The position numbers and the translations under genes were made by a program. From Luteimicrobium album (GTDB lineage Bacteria > Actinomycetota > Actinomycetes > Actinomycetales > Cellulomonadaceae), in assembly GCF_030161555.1 (NCBI RefSeq), contig NZ_BSUK01000001.1:2976001-3040000 (forward strand): DNA of 64,000 nucleotides. Direction: 5' to 3'. This document shows, one piece after another, positions 49,657-59,287 of the stretch. Each line of letters begins with the position of its first letter. Within the stretch, counting starts at the first letter, position 1. Below the pieces are notes generated by a model, which ran no database searches, was not told the DNA's origin, and worked only from the letters and a program-made list of their open reading frames with translations.

Positions 49657-51135
49657 CTACCCGAGCGCGGCCGGCGTCGCGAGCGTCCGCAGGGGCGTGG
49701 TCGCGAAGCGCAGGGGCTCGGCGCTCCAGGCCGCGCGGAAGGTCCCCGAAGCCTGGTCGAGCACGAGCTCGAGCCGGTGCGGCGCTTCGAGGAACATGAC
49801 CTGGACCCGGAGCCGGTCCGTGCCCTCGGCGCCGCCCGACGTCGCGACCGGCACGACACCCTCGGTGACGGTCCAGCCCGGCGTGCCCGGAGCGAACGCC
49901 GCCTCGACGTCACCGCCCCGGTCGACGAGCGTCAACCGCAGGCCGTCGTCCAGCCGGACCTGCGTCAGGCTCGGCTGCGCGGCGCACGCCCCGCCTTCGG
50001 GCAGGAACACGGTCCCGGCCCAGGCGCCGTCGTCGGGCAGGGCCGGCAGCTCGGGCGCCGGGAGCGAGGCCGCCTCCAGGTGTGCCGCGAGTTCCGCGTC
50101 CGCCTGGGGCGTGCCCGGGCCCGCGAAGGCCGGCAGCAGGTGCTCCCACGCCAGGTCGAGGGTCTCCTGCATGTCGGGGGACTGGGCCGTGATCGCGACG
50201 ACGACGTCGTGCTCGGGCAGCACGACGCAGAACTGACCGATGGCGCCGTCGCCCCGGAACCCGTGCCGCGACATCCAGTGCTGGAAGCCGTAGCCCTGCT
50301 GCCAGTCGGAGTCGTCGGGGTTCGCCTCGGCCTCGCCGGGGCCGCCGAACGGGCGAGGCGTCGGGACCTGCACGGACGTGGCGGCGTCGACCCACTCCTC
50401 GGGCAGGAGCTGCCGGTCGCCCCAGCGCCCCCGCCGGAGGAGGAGCTGGCCCAGGCGTGCGATCGCGTCCGTCGGGGCGAAGAGCCCGGTGAAGGCGATC
50501 TGCCGGCCGCCGCGCTGCTGCCAGCCGAGCGGGCCGATCCCGAGCGGGTCGAGCAGGCGCGGTCGGAGGTACTCGAGGAGCGAGCCGCCCGTGACCCGCT
50601 GCACGATCGCGCCCAGCGTGTACGTCGCCGGCTGGTTGTACGCGAAGACGCTGCCCGGCTCCTCGTCGGGGCGGATCCGCAGGAACGCGTGGACCGGGTC
50701 GACCTTCGGGTCGGCGAACGCCTCGTCGAACGTGTCGCGCGTGTGCCCGCTCGCCATCGACGCCACATGCCGCACCAGCATGCGGCGCGTGCGCGCGTCG
50801 GTGATCTCGTCGTCGAGCTCGGGGAAGTACGCGAGGACCGGGTCGTCGAGCCGGAGGAGCCCCTCGGCGACCGCGAGCCCCGCCGCCGCGGACGTGAAGC
50901 TCTTGCTCAGCGAGTACAGCAGGTGCCGGCGCTGCGGGGCGTACGGCGCCCACCAGCCCTGCGCGACGACCCGGCCGTGGCGGAGCACGACGAGACCGTG
51001 CGGCTCCTGCGTGGGAGAGGCCTCGAGCGCCCGGACGAACCGGAGGATCCCGGCGGCGTCGGTGCCGGTGGCGGAGGGCTCGGCGGAGGGGAGCGCGGAC
51101 GCCCCCGACGGACGGACAGCGATGTCGGAGTGCAC
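49657..51135 (-). CDS. Beta-lactamase-related serine hydrolase
   Basis: 492 residues, class C/penicillin-binding fold. Catalytic SxxK in LLYSLSKSFTSAAAGLAVAE, the YxN-type motif in FAYNQPATYTLGAIVQRVTG, and a C-terminal beta domain of about 130 residues. No signal peptide, so probably cytoplasmic. Typical of esterase/D-aminopeptidase-like members rather than true beta-lactamases; the substrate is unknown. GTG 51135 is 31 bases from the divergent DUF4129 gene. Intact. Confidence 0.9.
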   Translation of the reverse strand: MHSDIAVRPSGASALPSAEPSATGTDAAGILRFVRALEASPTQEPHGLVVLRHGRVVAQGWWAPYAPQRRHLLYSLSKSFTSAAAGLAVAEGLLRLDDPVLAYFPELDDEITDARTRRMLVRHVASMASGHTRDTFDEAFADPKVDPVHAFLRIRPDEEPGSVFAYNQPATYTLGAIVQRVTGGSLLEYLRPRLLDPLGIGPLGWQQRGGRQIAFTGLFAPTDAIARLGQLLLRRGRWGDRQLLPEEWVDAATSVQVPTPRPFGGPGEAEANPDDSDWQQGYGFQHWMSRHGFRGDGAIGQFCVVLPEHDVVVAITAQSPDMQETLDLAWEHLLPAFAGPGTPQADAELAAHLEAASLPAPELPALPDDGAWAGTVFLPEGGACAAQPSLTQVRLDDGLRLTLVDRGGDVEAAFAPGTPGWTVTEGVVPVATSGGAEGTDRLRVQVMFLEAPHRLELVLDQASGTFRAAWSAEPLRFATTPLRTLATPAALG

Positions 51136-51166
51136 CGGACGAGCCTAGGGCCGCTAAGTTGTCCGG

Positions 51167-51927
51167 GTGAACCCGAGCACGCCGCCGGAGCGTCGCCCGA
51201 ACGCGCGTGCCGTCGTCGGCGTCGTCGCGGGTCTGGGGGTGCTCGTCGTGCTCGCCGTCGCGCTCCAGGGACCCGTCGCGCAGGAGGGCGTCCGGTGGCT
51301 GCCGCACGTCGACCTCGGCGCGCACGACGCCCCCGACACGCCCGCCGCCCCCACGCGGACGATGCCGAGCCCCCGCCGCTCCTGCAGGGCAAACCCGACC
51401 GGTGGCACATCAGCCCGTGGGTCTGGGTCGGGGTCGTCGCGGTCGTGGTCGTGGCGATCGCGATCGCGCTCGCGTTCTGGTGGCGACGGCACCACGACGG
51501 GCACCCGCCCGACGACGAGCCCGCGGAGGCGCCCGGCGTGCACGACGCCGCGCTGACGGAGCCCGAGGCCGTCGCCGAGGAGCCCGACCTGCCGGTGCTC
51601 CGGCGCGGGTTCGACCACGCCTTCCACGTCCTCGACTCGGGCCGTGAGCCCCACGACGCGATCGTCACGGCCTGGCTCGGCCTCGAGGAGGCCGCACAGG
51701 ACGCCGGCGTGGCGCGCCGACCCGCCGAGACGGCGTCCGAGCTCACGACGCGCATCCTCGGACGCGTGACCTCCGACGACGACGCCGTCCACGCGCTCCT
51801 CGACCTGTACCTGCGCGTCCGCTACGGCGGCTACACGGCCACGCCCGACGACGTCGCCGCGGCACGGTCCGCCCTCGAGCGCCTCACGCAGGGCTGGGAC
51901 GCCCAGGCGCGGCGGTGGTCGCGGTGA
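51167..51927 (+). CDS. DUF4129 membrane protein (one frameshift)
   Basis: About 253 residues. One helix near residues 15-35 (VVGVVAGLGVLVVLAVAL), a Pro-rich stretch, a second helix (VWVGVVAVVVVAIAIALAFW), then the cytoplasmic DUF4129 domain: DAIVTAWLGLEEAAQDAGV, ETASELTTRILGRV, LLDLYLRVRYGGYT. The break at 51348-51352 needs one C. TAAGTT at 51155-51160 lies six bases before the GTG, which would suit a leaderless message. First gene of the MoxR/DUF58 operon. Confidence 0.83.
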
Positions 51928-52456
51928 CGGGCGGTCGTCCGGACGGGCGCGCGGTCCGACGCGTCGTCGGCGGGCCGCGTCAGCACCGCGTCGTCACGGT
52001 GGTCGTCCTGCCCGTCCTCGCCGCGCTCGTGCCCTGGTACCTGGGTGTGGACCCGTGGCACGCCCTCGCCTTCGGCGCGGTGACGCTCACGGTCGCCGTG
52101 CTGTGGCGCGGGGCACCCGACTGGGACGACGCGATCTGGCGCCCCGGTGCACGGCCCGCCGCGACCGGCGTGCGCGACGACGTCTCGCGCCTCGCCGCCG
52201 CCGTCGGACGGGGCCGGACCGTCGAGGGGCGGCCGCGCTGCGTCGACTACGGGCCGTGGCGCGCGTGCGGCTCGCCCGGCACGGCGTCGACCTCGACGAC
52301 CCGGCCGACGCGCCCCGCGTCGTGGCCCTGCTCGGAGGCTCCGCCCCGACCCTGCTGCGCGCCGGCACCACGCGGGCCCGCCGCACCGACTTCGTCGCCT
52401 GCCTCACCGCGCTCGAACGACTCGACCGCACCACCCCGCCCAAGGAGCTGCCATGA
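51924..52456 (+). CDS. Membrane protein of the MoxR operon (one frameshift)
   Basis: About 177 residues, not recognised as a named family. Two hydrophobic segments near the N-terminus (VVTVVVLPVLAALVPWYLGV and ALAFGAVTLTVAVLWRG), then a basic soluble part ending CLTALERLDRTTPPKELP. The break at 52226-52229 needs one G, restoring VEGAAALRRLRAVARVRLAR. Its GTG start overlaps the DUF4129 stop and its end overlaps the MoxR start, so it is an integral operon member. Confidence 0.75.
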
Positions 52457-53466
52457 CCGACCCCGAACCGACCGCCCTCCCTGTCGCGGAGGTGGCCCGG
52501 CTCGCGGCCCTCGTGCGCGAGCGTGTGGCGACCGTCGTCGTCGGGATGGACGACGCCGTCGGGCTGGCGCTCGGGGCGATCCTCGCAGGCGGGCACGTCC
52601 TGTTCGAGGACGTCCCGGGCCTCGGCAAGACCCTGGCCGCGCGGTCGCTCGCGTCGGCGCTCGGGCTGGACTTCCGGCGGCTGCAGTGCACGCCCGACCT
52701 CCTGCCCTCGGACATCACGGGCTCGTTCGTGTGGGACCCGGCGCGCTCGGACTTCGACTTCCGTCCCGGCCCGGTCTTCACCGGGCTGTTCCTCGCGGAC
52801 GAGATCAACCGCACCGCCCCCAAGACGCAGTCCGCGCTCCTCGAGGCGATGGCCGAGGGCCAGGTCACGGTCGAGGGCCGGAGGTTCCCGCTGCCCGAGC
52901 CGTTCCACGTCGTCGCGACGTCCAACCCGATCGAGTTCGAGGGCACCTACGCGCTGCCCGAGGCACAGCTCGACCGGTTCATGGTCCGGCTCGCCGTGGG
53001 CTACCCCACGGCCGAGGGCGAGGAGCAGGTGCTCCTGAACCGGGTGGCGCGGCGCACCGAGGTCGCGCACGTCGAGCCCGTCATCGATGCCGCGACCCTG
53101 CGGGCCATGCAGGCAGGCGTCGAGACCGTCCACGTCGACGCCGACGTCGCGCGCTACTGCGTCGACCTGGCCGCCGGCACGCGCGCGCACGACGCCGTGC
53201 AGGTCGGGGCGTCGCCGCGCGGGTCGCAGGGGCTCCTGCTCGTGGCCCGGTCGCGTGCCGTCATGGCGGGACGCGGCTTCGTGACCCCCGAGGACGTCAA
53301 GGCCGTCGCCGTGCCCGTGCTCGCGCACCGGATCTCGCTGACCACGCAGGCGTGGGCGACGGGCGTGCAGCCGGTGTCCGTCGTCGAGTCCGTCGTCGCG
53401 CGGGTGCCCGTGCCGCCGACCGTCGGCCGGGAGGCCGGGAGCGACCTGCCGACCGCACGGGCGTGA
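52453..53466 (+). CDS. MoxR family AAA+ ATPase
   Basis: 337-residue chaperone-like ATPase. Walker A is the MoxR variant HVLFEDVPGLGKTLAARSLA; Walker B GLFLADEINRTAPKTQSALL; sensor VVATSNPIEFEGTYALPEAQ; then the lid domain with SPRGSQGLLLVARSRAVMAG. MoxR proteins remodel or load cofactors in partner complexes, usually with DUF58 and VWA proteins; here DUF58 follows. ATG overlaps the previous gene (ATGA). Intact. Confidence 0.95.
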   Translation: MTDPEPTALPVAEVARLAALVRERVATVVVGMDDAVGLALGAILAGGHVLFEDVPGLGKTLAARSLASALGLDFRRLQCTPDLLPSDITGSFVWDPARSDFDFRPGPVFTGLFLADEINRTAPKTQSALLEAMAEGQVTVEGRRFPLPEPFHVVATSNPIEFEGTYALPEAQLDRFMVRLAVGYPTAEGEEQVLLNRVARRTEVAHVEPVIDAATLRAMQAGVETVHVDADVARYCVDLAAGTRAHDAVQVGASPRGSQGLLLVARSRAVMAGRGFVTPEDVKAVAVPVLAHRISLTTQAWATGVQPVSVVESVVARVPVPPTVGREAGSDLPTARA

Positions 53467-53470
53467 CGCT

Positions 53471-54831
53471 GTGACGACACCGACCGCCGTCGTACCGGAC
53501 CGCGCGTCCGAGCGGGCCTCCGGGCGCACGCGCGTCGTCCCGCTCACCAGCGCCGCCGCGCTCGCGGGTGCCGTGGTCGCCGTGCTGCTCGCAGTCCTCG
53601 GGGTCGTCGCCACCCGCGCCGACCTCGTGCTCCTCGCGCTCCCGCTCGCCGTGGCCTCGGCCTGGGCGTGGGTGTCCCGACCGCCCGCCACGCCCGACGG
53701 CGCCCCCACCACCGGCCTGCTCGTCCGGGTCGCGCCCGACCCCGGCGCGAGGCTCGTGCGGTACCGGATCGGCGTCGACGGCACGGGCGGCACCGACGCC
53801 GTCCACGTGCGCGTCAGCGTCCTCGGGACGAGGCCGCACGACCTCGTCGTCATCCCGGACCGCGCCGCCGACCTCACGGGCGAGGTCCCGATCCTGCACT
53901 CCGGCCCGCAGCTCCTGCTCCGGCTCCAGCACCGCCTGCTCGGCCAGGACGCCGCCTGGTTCACCGCGCCCGTCCGCGAGCTCGACGTCGAGCAGGTCGT
54001 CACCCCCGGGCCGTGCCCGTCGCGTCCCTGCCGCTCCCGCACCGGCTCCAGGGCATGACCGGGAACCACCAGTCGGCCCGCCCCGGCGACGGCGGCGACT
54101 TCCGCGACGTGCACCCGTTCGCCCCCGGCGACCGGCTGCGCCGCATCGACTGGCGGGCCACCGCGCGGCGTGCCCGGCTCGCCGACGAGCTGTTCGTGCG
54201 CCGGACCTCCGCGCTCGCGGACGCGACCGTCGTCCTCGTCCTCGACTCCCGTGACGACGTCGGCGAGAACGTCGAGGACTGGACCGGGCACACCGCCGAC
54301 GGCGAGGGCGTGACCTCGCTCGACCTCGCCCGGGAGGCCGCGGCGTCCCTCGCGACCGCGTACGCCGCCGCTGGGGACCGGGTCGGCGTGCAGGACCTCG
54401 CGTCGCAGGTGCGCGTCCTGCAGCCCGGCGGCGGGACACGGCACCGCGACCGCGTGGTCCGGGCCGTCACGCTCAGCCGCCCCGCCGGCAGCCGCTTCGC
54501 CCGGCTGCGGGCCCCCGTCGTGCCGGCCGGCGCACTCGTGTACGTGTTCTCGACGTTCCTCGACGACGAGGCGCCCCGCATGGCGACGCTCTGGCGCGCG
54601 GGAGGGCACCGGGTGATCGCGGTCGACGTCCTGCCGGCACCGCGCACCGGCGGCCTCCAACCCCACGAGCGGGTCGCGTTCCGGCTCGTCGCGCTCGAGC
54701 GCGAGGAACGCATGCGGAACCTCCAGGCGTCCGGCGTCGAGCTGCTGCGCTGGCAGGAACCGGCGGGCGGCGCGGGGGAGCGGGCCGCAGCGCTGCGCAC
54801 CCTCGCCCGAGCCGGACGGGGACCGCGATGA
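53471..54831 (+). CDS. DUF58 domain protein (one frameshift)
   Basis: About 453 residues. Two N-terminal helices (AAALAGAVVAVLLAVLGVVA; LVLLALPLAVASAWAWV), a beta-rich middle, and the DUF58 signature GDFRDVHPFAPGDRLRRIDW followed by a VWA-like domain with ATVVLVLDSRDDV. The break at 54003-54007 needs one C, restoring VVTPRAVPVASLPLPHRLQG. GTG start four bases after the MoxR stop. Likely partner of MoxR at the membrane. Confidence 0.88.
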
Positions 54832-55381
54832 GCCGCGGGCCGGGCGCGCTCGGCGTCGACGAGGCGCCGCGGATCCTGCCCCCGAGATCGGCGCGTCGTT
54901 CCCCGGCTGGTGGGCCCGCGCCGCCGTGCTCCTGGTGGGCGCCGGGCTGGCCGGGATCGTCGCGCACGGGTTCTGGCTGTTCGCCGCGGTGGTGCTCGCG
55001 GTCGTCGCGACGTCGTCCCCGAGGACCCTGGCCGCGTGGGGACTCATGGTCTACCTGGGCGTCGCGGCGCTGACGCTGCCGCACGACGGGTGGACCTGGC
55101 GGTTCGCGCTGCTGTTGCTCGGGCTGCACGTCCTGCACGTCGTCGCGGCGTTCTCGCTCGCACTCCCGTCCGGCGGGCAGGTCGCGGTGCGGGTGCTCGC
55201 TGCACCGGTCCGACGGCTCGTCGCGATCCAGGTGCCGGCGCAGGCGCTCGCAGCCGTGGTGCTTCTCACACTCGCACCCGGCGGTGAGGCTCCTCACCTG
55301 CGGCCCGTCGCCGTCGTCGCCGGTGCGGCGCTGCTCGTCGGGGTCGTGCTGCTGGTGTGGCGCTGGCGCGCCCCGCGCTGA
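54828..55381 (+). CDS. Integral membrane protein, last gene of the MoxR operon (one frameshift)
   Basis: About 184 residues with four to five helices (VLLVGAGLAGIVAHGFWLFA; FALLLLGLHVLHVVAAFSLA; AVVAGAALLVGVVLLVWRW). Family not recognised. The break at 54879-54883 needs one C, restoring RILPPEIGASFPGWWARAAV. ATG overlaps the DUF58 stop (ATGA). No gene for a transglutaminase or VWA protein follows; repeat B lies directly downstream. Confidence 0.75.
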
Positions 55382-55392
55382 GCTCGCCGAGC

Positions 55393-55933
55393 GTGACGCT
55401 GTGTTCGCCGATGGTGCCGTGGTCGGGTTCGCGGGTGGGTGCGGGGTGGTTCGGGCTGTCGTGCTGCGGCCCTGGGGGCCGTGCGCACTCCTTGACGCCC
55501 TTCACCACCTCCCCGCACCCACCCGCTTCGCCGTCCGCTCGCCTTCGCCGCGTTCCGGGGCCCCCGGTCGTCGTCCAGCCTTCGGTGCGAGTCAGCGCGT
55601 TTCCTCCCAGTCAGCGGGGAGTTCGCGCTGACTCGGAGGAAACGCGCTGACTCGGCGGTGTCTGCTGCGCGCGGTGCCGGGACGTGAGCCGGTCACGACC
55701 GGCACTGAACCCGCTCGGACGCTGCCGGTCCTGACCTCTCGAGCCGGGGTGACGCCGTCGTCGGTACAGGTCCGCGTCCCGACCATGCGATCGTGCGCCC
55801 TCGCGTACGCCGAGCATGCGATGGCGCACACGTTCGACGTCGAGGAGGGGGCTGTTCGCATGGTCGGCGTGGCGGGGCGGGTCGTGCCCGACCACGGAGA
55901 AGGTGGGCTGGCCCCGCCCGCCCCACCCGACCC
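55393..55933. repeat. Dispersed non-coding element, copy B
   Basis: About 540 bases after the MoxR operon, collinear with element A (20735-21479). Shared stretches include GTGGTCGGGTTCGCGGG, GGTTCGGGCTGTCGTGC, GGCCGTGCGCACTC and CGGTCCTGACCTCTCG. It ends at CCCGCCCCACCCGACC. Compared with A it lacks the ~200 bases that carry the 28-bp inverted repeat. A short GCATGCGAT-like motif repeats inside (ATGCGAT near 55786 and 55815). It sits between tandem genes, and no gene is credible within it. Confidence 0.75.
55588..55654. repeat. Nested palindrome core of element B
   Basis: Same forward-forward-reverse-reverse motif order as in A. The outer arms, 55588-55607 and 55635-55654, are a perfect 20-base inverted repeat (CGAGTCAGCGCGTTTC... 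with ...GAAACGCGCTGACTCG). The inner pair (GTCAGCGGGGA/TTCGCGCTGAC) is imperfect. In A it is the inner pair that is perfect. Confidence 0.8.
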
Positions 55934-55989
55934 AGCCGCGGGCACCCGACCGCCACCACCAGCGAGGGGCGGACCGACCGACTGTCGGA

Positions 55990-56008
55990 TAAGGGTAGGC
56001 TTACCTCT
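55990..56008. promoter_or_regulatory. DtxR/IdeR-type iron box
   Basis: TAAGGGTAGGCTTACCTCT agrees with the actinobacterial iron-box consensus TTAGGTTAGGCTAACCTAA at 14 of 19 positions, including the GTAGGCTTAC core. It lies 51 bases before the siderophore-binding lipoprotein, so the importer is probably repressed by Fe(II)-DtxR/IdeR. Confidence 0.78.
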
Positions 56009-56059
56009 GGCGCGCGACGGTGCCGCCGGCCCCGTGAGTCCGTCCCGAGGAGCACCTCC

Positions 56060-57142
56060 ATGTCCGTTCTGTCTTCGTCCCGCCGTGCCCGCGGCCGACT
56101 CGCCGTCGTGGCGGCCGGCCTCGTCGCGGGCGCGCTCGCGCTCGCCGGGTGCTCGTCGTCCGACGGCGGCGGCTCGTCGAGCCCGACGGGCGGCGCTGCG
56201 TCCTCCGCGGCCGCGACCGGTGCTACCGACTCGTTCCCCGTGACGGTCACGTCCGCGCTCGGCACCGCGACGATCAAGTCCGAGCCGAAGCGGGTCGTGA
56301 CGTGGGGCTGGTCCTCGCAGGACGCGGTCCTCGCGCTCGGCGTCGTGCCGGTCGCGATGCCCAAGAACACCTACGGCGGCAACGCCGACGGCGTGTTCCC
56401 GTGGGACGCCGACGCCATCAAGGAGCTCGGCGGCACCACCCCGCAGCTCCTGTCCGGCGGCGACACCGGCCAGGTGCCGTTCGAGGAGATCGTCAAGGCC
56501 AAGCCCGACGTCATCCTCGCGCCCTACTCCGGCCTCACCCAGGACGACTTCGACACGCTGAGCAAGATCGCGCCCGTCGTCGCCTACCCCGACAAGCCGT
56601 GGGCCACGAGCTGGCAGGACCAGACCACGATCATCGGCAAGGCGCTCGGGCGCTCGGCACAGGCCGCCGACCTCGTGAGCAAGACCAACGCGGACATCAC
56701 CGCGCTCGGCGCGAAGTACCCCGTCCTCAAGGGCAAGACGTTCGTCTACGCAGCGTCCAACGAGGCCGACAAGCTCAGCGTCTACCGGGCGTCCGACCCG
56801 CGCGTCCAGCTCCTGGTCCAGCTCGGCATGGTCGTCAGCCCGAGCGTCAAGGCCCTCGACACCAAGCCGGACGACAGCTACTTCTTCCAGGTCAGCTACG
56901 AGAACCTGTCGAAGATCGACACCGACGTCCTCGTCGCGTACTTCGGCGACCAGAAGGCCGCCGACACCTTCATGAAGGACCCGCTGGTCGCGGCCATGCC
57001 GTCGGTGAAGTCCGGCGCGTTCGCACCGATCGTCGGCGAGTCGTTCGTGATGGCGTCCAGCGCCCCGACCGTGCTGTCGATCCCGTGGATGCTCAACCAG
57101 TACGTGCCGCAGCTCGCGGCCGCCGCCGAGAAGGCCAAGTAG
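56060..57142 (+). CDS. Iron-siderophore ABC transporter substrate-binding lipoprotein
   Basis: 360 residues, type III (FecB/FhuD-like) binding protein. Lipobox LAGC with Cys at residue 31. The mature part has IKSEPKRVVTWGWSSQDAVL, KPDVILAPYSGLTQDDFDTL and APVVAYPDKPW. The two-lobe fold is joined by one long helix. First gene of the importer and directly behind the iron box. Ribosome site GAGGAG before ATG 56060. Intact. Confidence 0.93.
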   Translation: MSVLSSSRRARGRLAVVAAGLVAGALALAGCSSSDGGGSSSPTGGAASSAAATGATDSFPVTVTSALGTATIKSEPKRVVTWGWSSQDAVLALGVVPVAMPKNTYGGNADGVFPWDADAIKELGGTTPQLLSGGDTGQVPFEEIVKAKPDVILAPYSGLTQDDFDTLSKIAPVVAYPDKPWATSWQDQTTIIGKALGRSAQAADLVSKTNADITALGAKYPVLKGKTFVYAASNEADKLSVYRASDPRVQLLVQLGMVVSPSVKALDTKPDDSYFFQVSYENLSKIDTDVLVAYFGDQKAADTFMKDPLVAAMPSVKSGAFAPIVGESFVMASSAPTVLSIPWMLNQYVPQLAAAAEKAK

Positions 57143-57166
57143 CGGCGTCGTAGTAGCGTCCCCGCT

Positions 57167-58246
57167 GTGCCTGCCACACGTCCCACGACCGCCCCGCCCG
57201 GCTCCGCGCCCGGCGGGGCGCCGTCGTCGGCCGCGAGCCTGACCGCGCGCCGTCGTCGGCTCGTGCTCGGGCTCGTGGTGTGCGCGGTGCTGCTGCTCGC
57301 CGCGGTGCTCGCGAGCCTCATGGTCGGGTCGAACGCGCTCTCGCCGTCCGCGGTGCTGGGCGCCCTGCGGCACTACGACCCGCACGACGAGGCGTCGCTC
57401 ATCGTCGTCGACAAGCGCCTGCCCCGGACGCTCGTGGGCGTGCTCGCGGGGCTCGCGCTGGGCCTCGCGGGCACCGTCATGCAGGGCCTCACGCGCAACC
57501 CCCTCGCCGACCCCGGCCTGCTCGGCGTCAACGCGGGCGCCTCGCTCGCCGTCGTGCTCGCGATCTCCGTGGCCGGGATCTCGTCCACGGCCGGGTACGT
57601 GCCGTTCGCCTTCCTCGGCGCCGCGCTCGCGTCCGTCGTCGTGTACACGATCGGGTCGCTCGGCCGCGAGGGGGCGACGCCCGTGAAGCTGGCGCTCGCG
57701 GGCGCCGCCGTGAGCGCCGCGCTCACCTCGCTCGTGACGGCCGTCCTCCTGACCAGCAACGAAGCCCTCGACCAGCTCCGGTTCTGGCAGGTGGGCGCGC
57801 TCGCGGGGCGCGGGTACGACGTCGTGTGGGAGGTCCTGCCGCCCATCGCGCTCGGGGCCGTGGTCGCGCTCGCGCTCGGTCGTTCGCTCAACGGGCTCGC
57901 GCTCGGCGACGACGTCGCGCGGGCCCTCGGTCAGCACGTCGGGCGCGTGCGAGCCGCGAGCGCGGTCGCCGTGGTGCTCCTGTGCGGGGCCGCGACCGCC
58001 GCCGCCGGGCCGATCGCGTTCGTCGGGCTCATCGTCCCGCACGCCGCGCGGCGCCTCGTCGGGCACGACTACCGCTGGATCCTCGCGTTCTCCGCCCTGA
58101 TCGCGCCGACGCTGCTGCTCGTGTGCGACGTGATCGGGCGCGTCGTCGCGTACCCGGGCGAGCTCGAGGTCGGGATCGTCACGGCCGTCGTCGGGGCGCC
58201 GGTGTTCATCGTGCTCGTGCGTCGCCGCGGGTCGGTGGGCCTGTGA
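57167..58246 (+). CDS. Iron-siderophore ABC transporter permease (FecCD family), first subunit
   Basis: 359 residues, about nine to ten helices. Typical marks: VDKRLPRTLVGVLAGLALGL, GTVMQGLTRNPLADPGLLGV, and the ATPase contact GPIAFVGLIVPHAARRLVG. GTG start 24 bases after the binding protein. Intact. Works with the next permease and the ATPase. Confidence 0.94.
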   Translation: MPATRPTTAPPGSAPGGAPSSAASLTARRRRLVLGLVVCAVLLLAAVLASLMVGSNALSPSAVLGALRHYDPHDEASLIVVDKRLPRTLVGVLAGLALGLAGTVMQGLTRNPLADPGLLGVNAGASLAVVLAISVAGISSTAGYVPFAFLGAALASVVVYTIGSLGREGATPVKLALAGAAVSAALTSLVTAVLLTSNEALDQLRFWQVGALAGRGYDVVWEVLPPIALGAVVALALGRSLNGLALGDDVARALGQHVGRVRAASAVAVVLLCGAATAAAGPIAFVGLIVPHAARRLVGHDYRWILAFSALIAPTLLLVCDVIGRVVAYPGELEVGIVTAVVGAPVFIVLVRRRGSVGL

Positions 58247-59286
58247 GCGCGGCGACGGCGGTCGCCCCCGGCACGACGGCGCACGTCAGGCGGGCGCGGC
58301 GCGCCCGGCAGGTGCGGGTGGGCGTCGTGCTCGCGGTGCTCGTCCTGGTGGCGTGCGGAGTCTCGCTGTGCCTCGGTGAAGCCGCGGTCGCGCCCGCGGA
58401 CGTGCTGCGCGCGCTCGTCGGGCAGGCCGACGAGCTGACGCACTTCGTCATCTTCGACCTGCGGCTCCCGCGGCTCGAGACGGGGCTCCTGGTCGGCGCG
58501 TGCCTCGGGGTGTCCGGGGGCTCCTGCAGTCCGTGGTGCGGAACCCGCTCGCGAGCCCCGACATCGTCGGCATCACGGGTGCCGCGAGCGCGGCAGGCGT
58601 GATCGGGATCGTGTGGTTCTCGCTCAGCGGCGTGGCGCTGTCGGCCCTGGTGCTCGTGGGCGCGCTCGCCGCGGCGCTCCTCGTCTACGCGCTCGCCTGG
58701 CGTGCCGGCCTGTCGGGGTACCGGTTCGTGCTCGTCGGGATCGGCGTCGCGGCCGTGGCGTCCGCGATCGTGTCGTACGTGCTGACCCGCAGCGCCGTGA
58801 CCGACGTGCGCGAGGCGCTCGTCTGGCTCACCGGGAGCCTCAACGGCGCCGGGGAGACCGGCTCTCGGTCCTCGCCGTCGCGTCCCTCGTGCTGCTGCCG
58901 CTCGCCTGGCTCCAGGGGCCGAGGCTCGCTCAGCTCGAGCTCGGCGACGACACCGCCGCGGCGCTCGGGGTGGGCGTCGAGCGCACCCGGGGCTCGCCGT
59001 CCTGACGGCGGTGGCGCTCGCCGCGGTCGCCGTCGCGGCCGCCGGGCCGGTGACGTTCGTCGCGCTCGTGTCGGCACCGATCGCCCGCCGTCTCGTCGCG
59101 AGCGGCGCGCCCGCGCTCGTGTGCTCCGCGCTGGTCGGGGCGCTCGTCGTCGTCGTGGCCGACGGCGTCGCCCAGTTCGCGGTGCCCGGGACGACCTACC
59201 CCGTGGGCGTCGTGACCGGCATCGTGGGCGCCCCCTACCTGCTCTGGCTGCTGACCCGGACGAACCGTGCCGGGCGAGGAGGCTGA
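58243..59286 (+). CDS. Iron-siderophore ABC transporter permease (FecCD family), second subunit (three frameshifts)
   Basis: About 348 residues after repair. IFDLRLPRLETGLLVGACLG, then after the first repair GGLLQSVVRNPLASPDIVG, VGIGVAAVASAIVSYVLT, and after the third repair AAGPVTFVALVSAPIARRLV. Breaks at 58516-58520, 58851-58854 and 58989-58992 each need one G. GTG start overlaps the previous gene (GTGA). Flanking genes intact, so decay is unlikely. Confidence 0.9.
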
Positions 59287-59287
59287 C

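Noticed and set aside
49657-51135. True beta-lactamase (antibiotic resistance)
   Set aside because: SxxK and YxN are present, but the length, missing signal peptide and extra C-terminal domain fit esterase/peptidase-like relatives.
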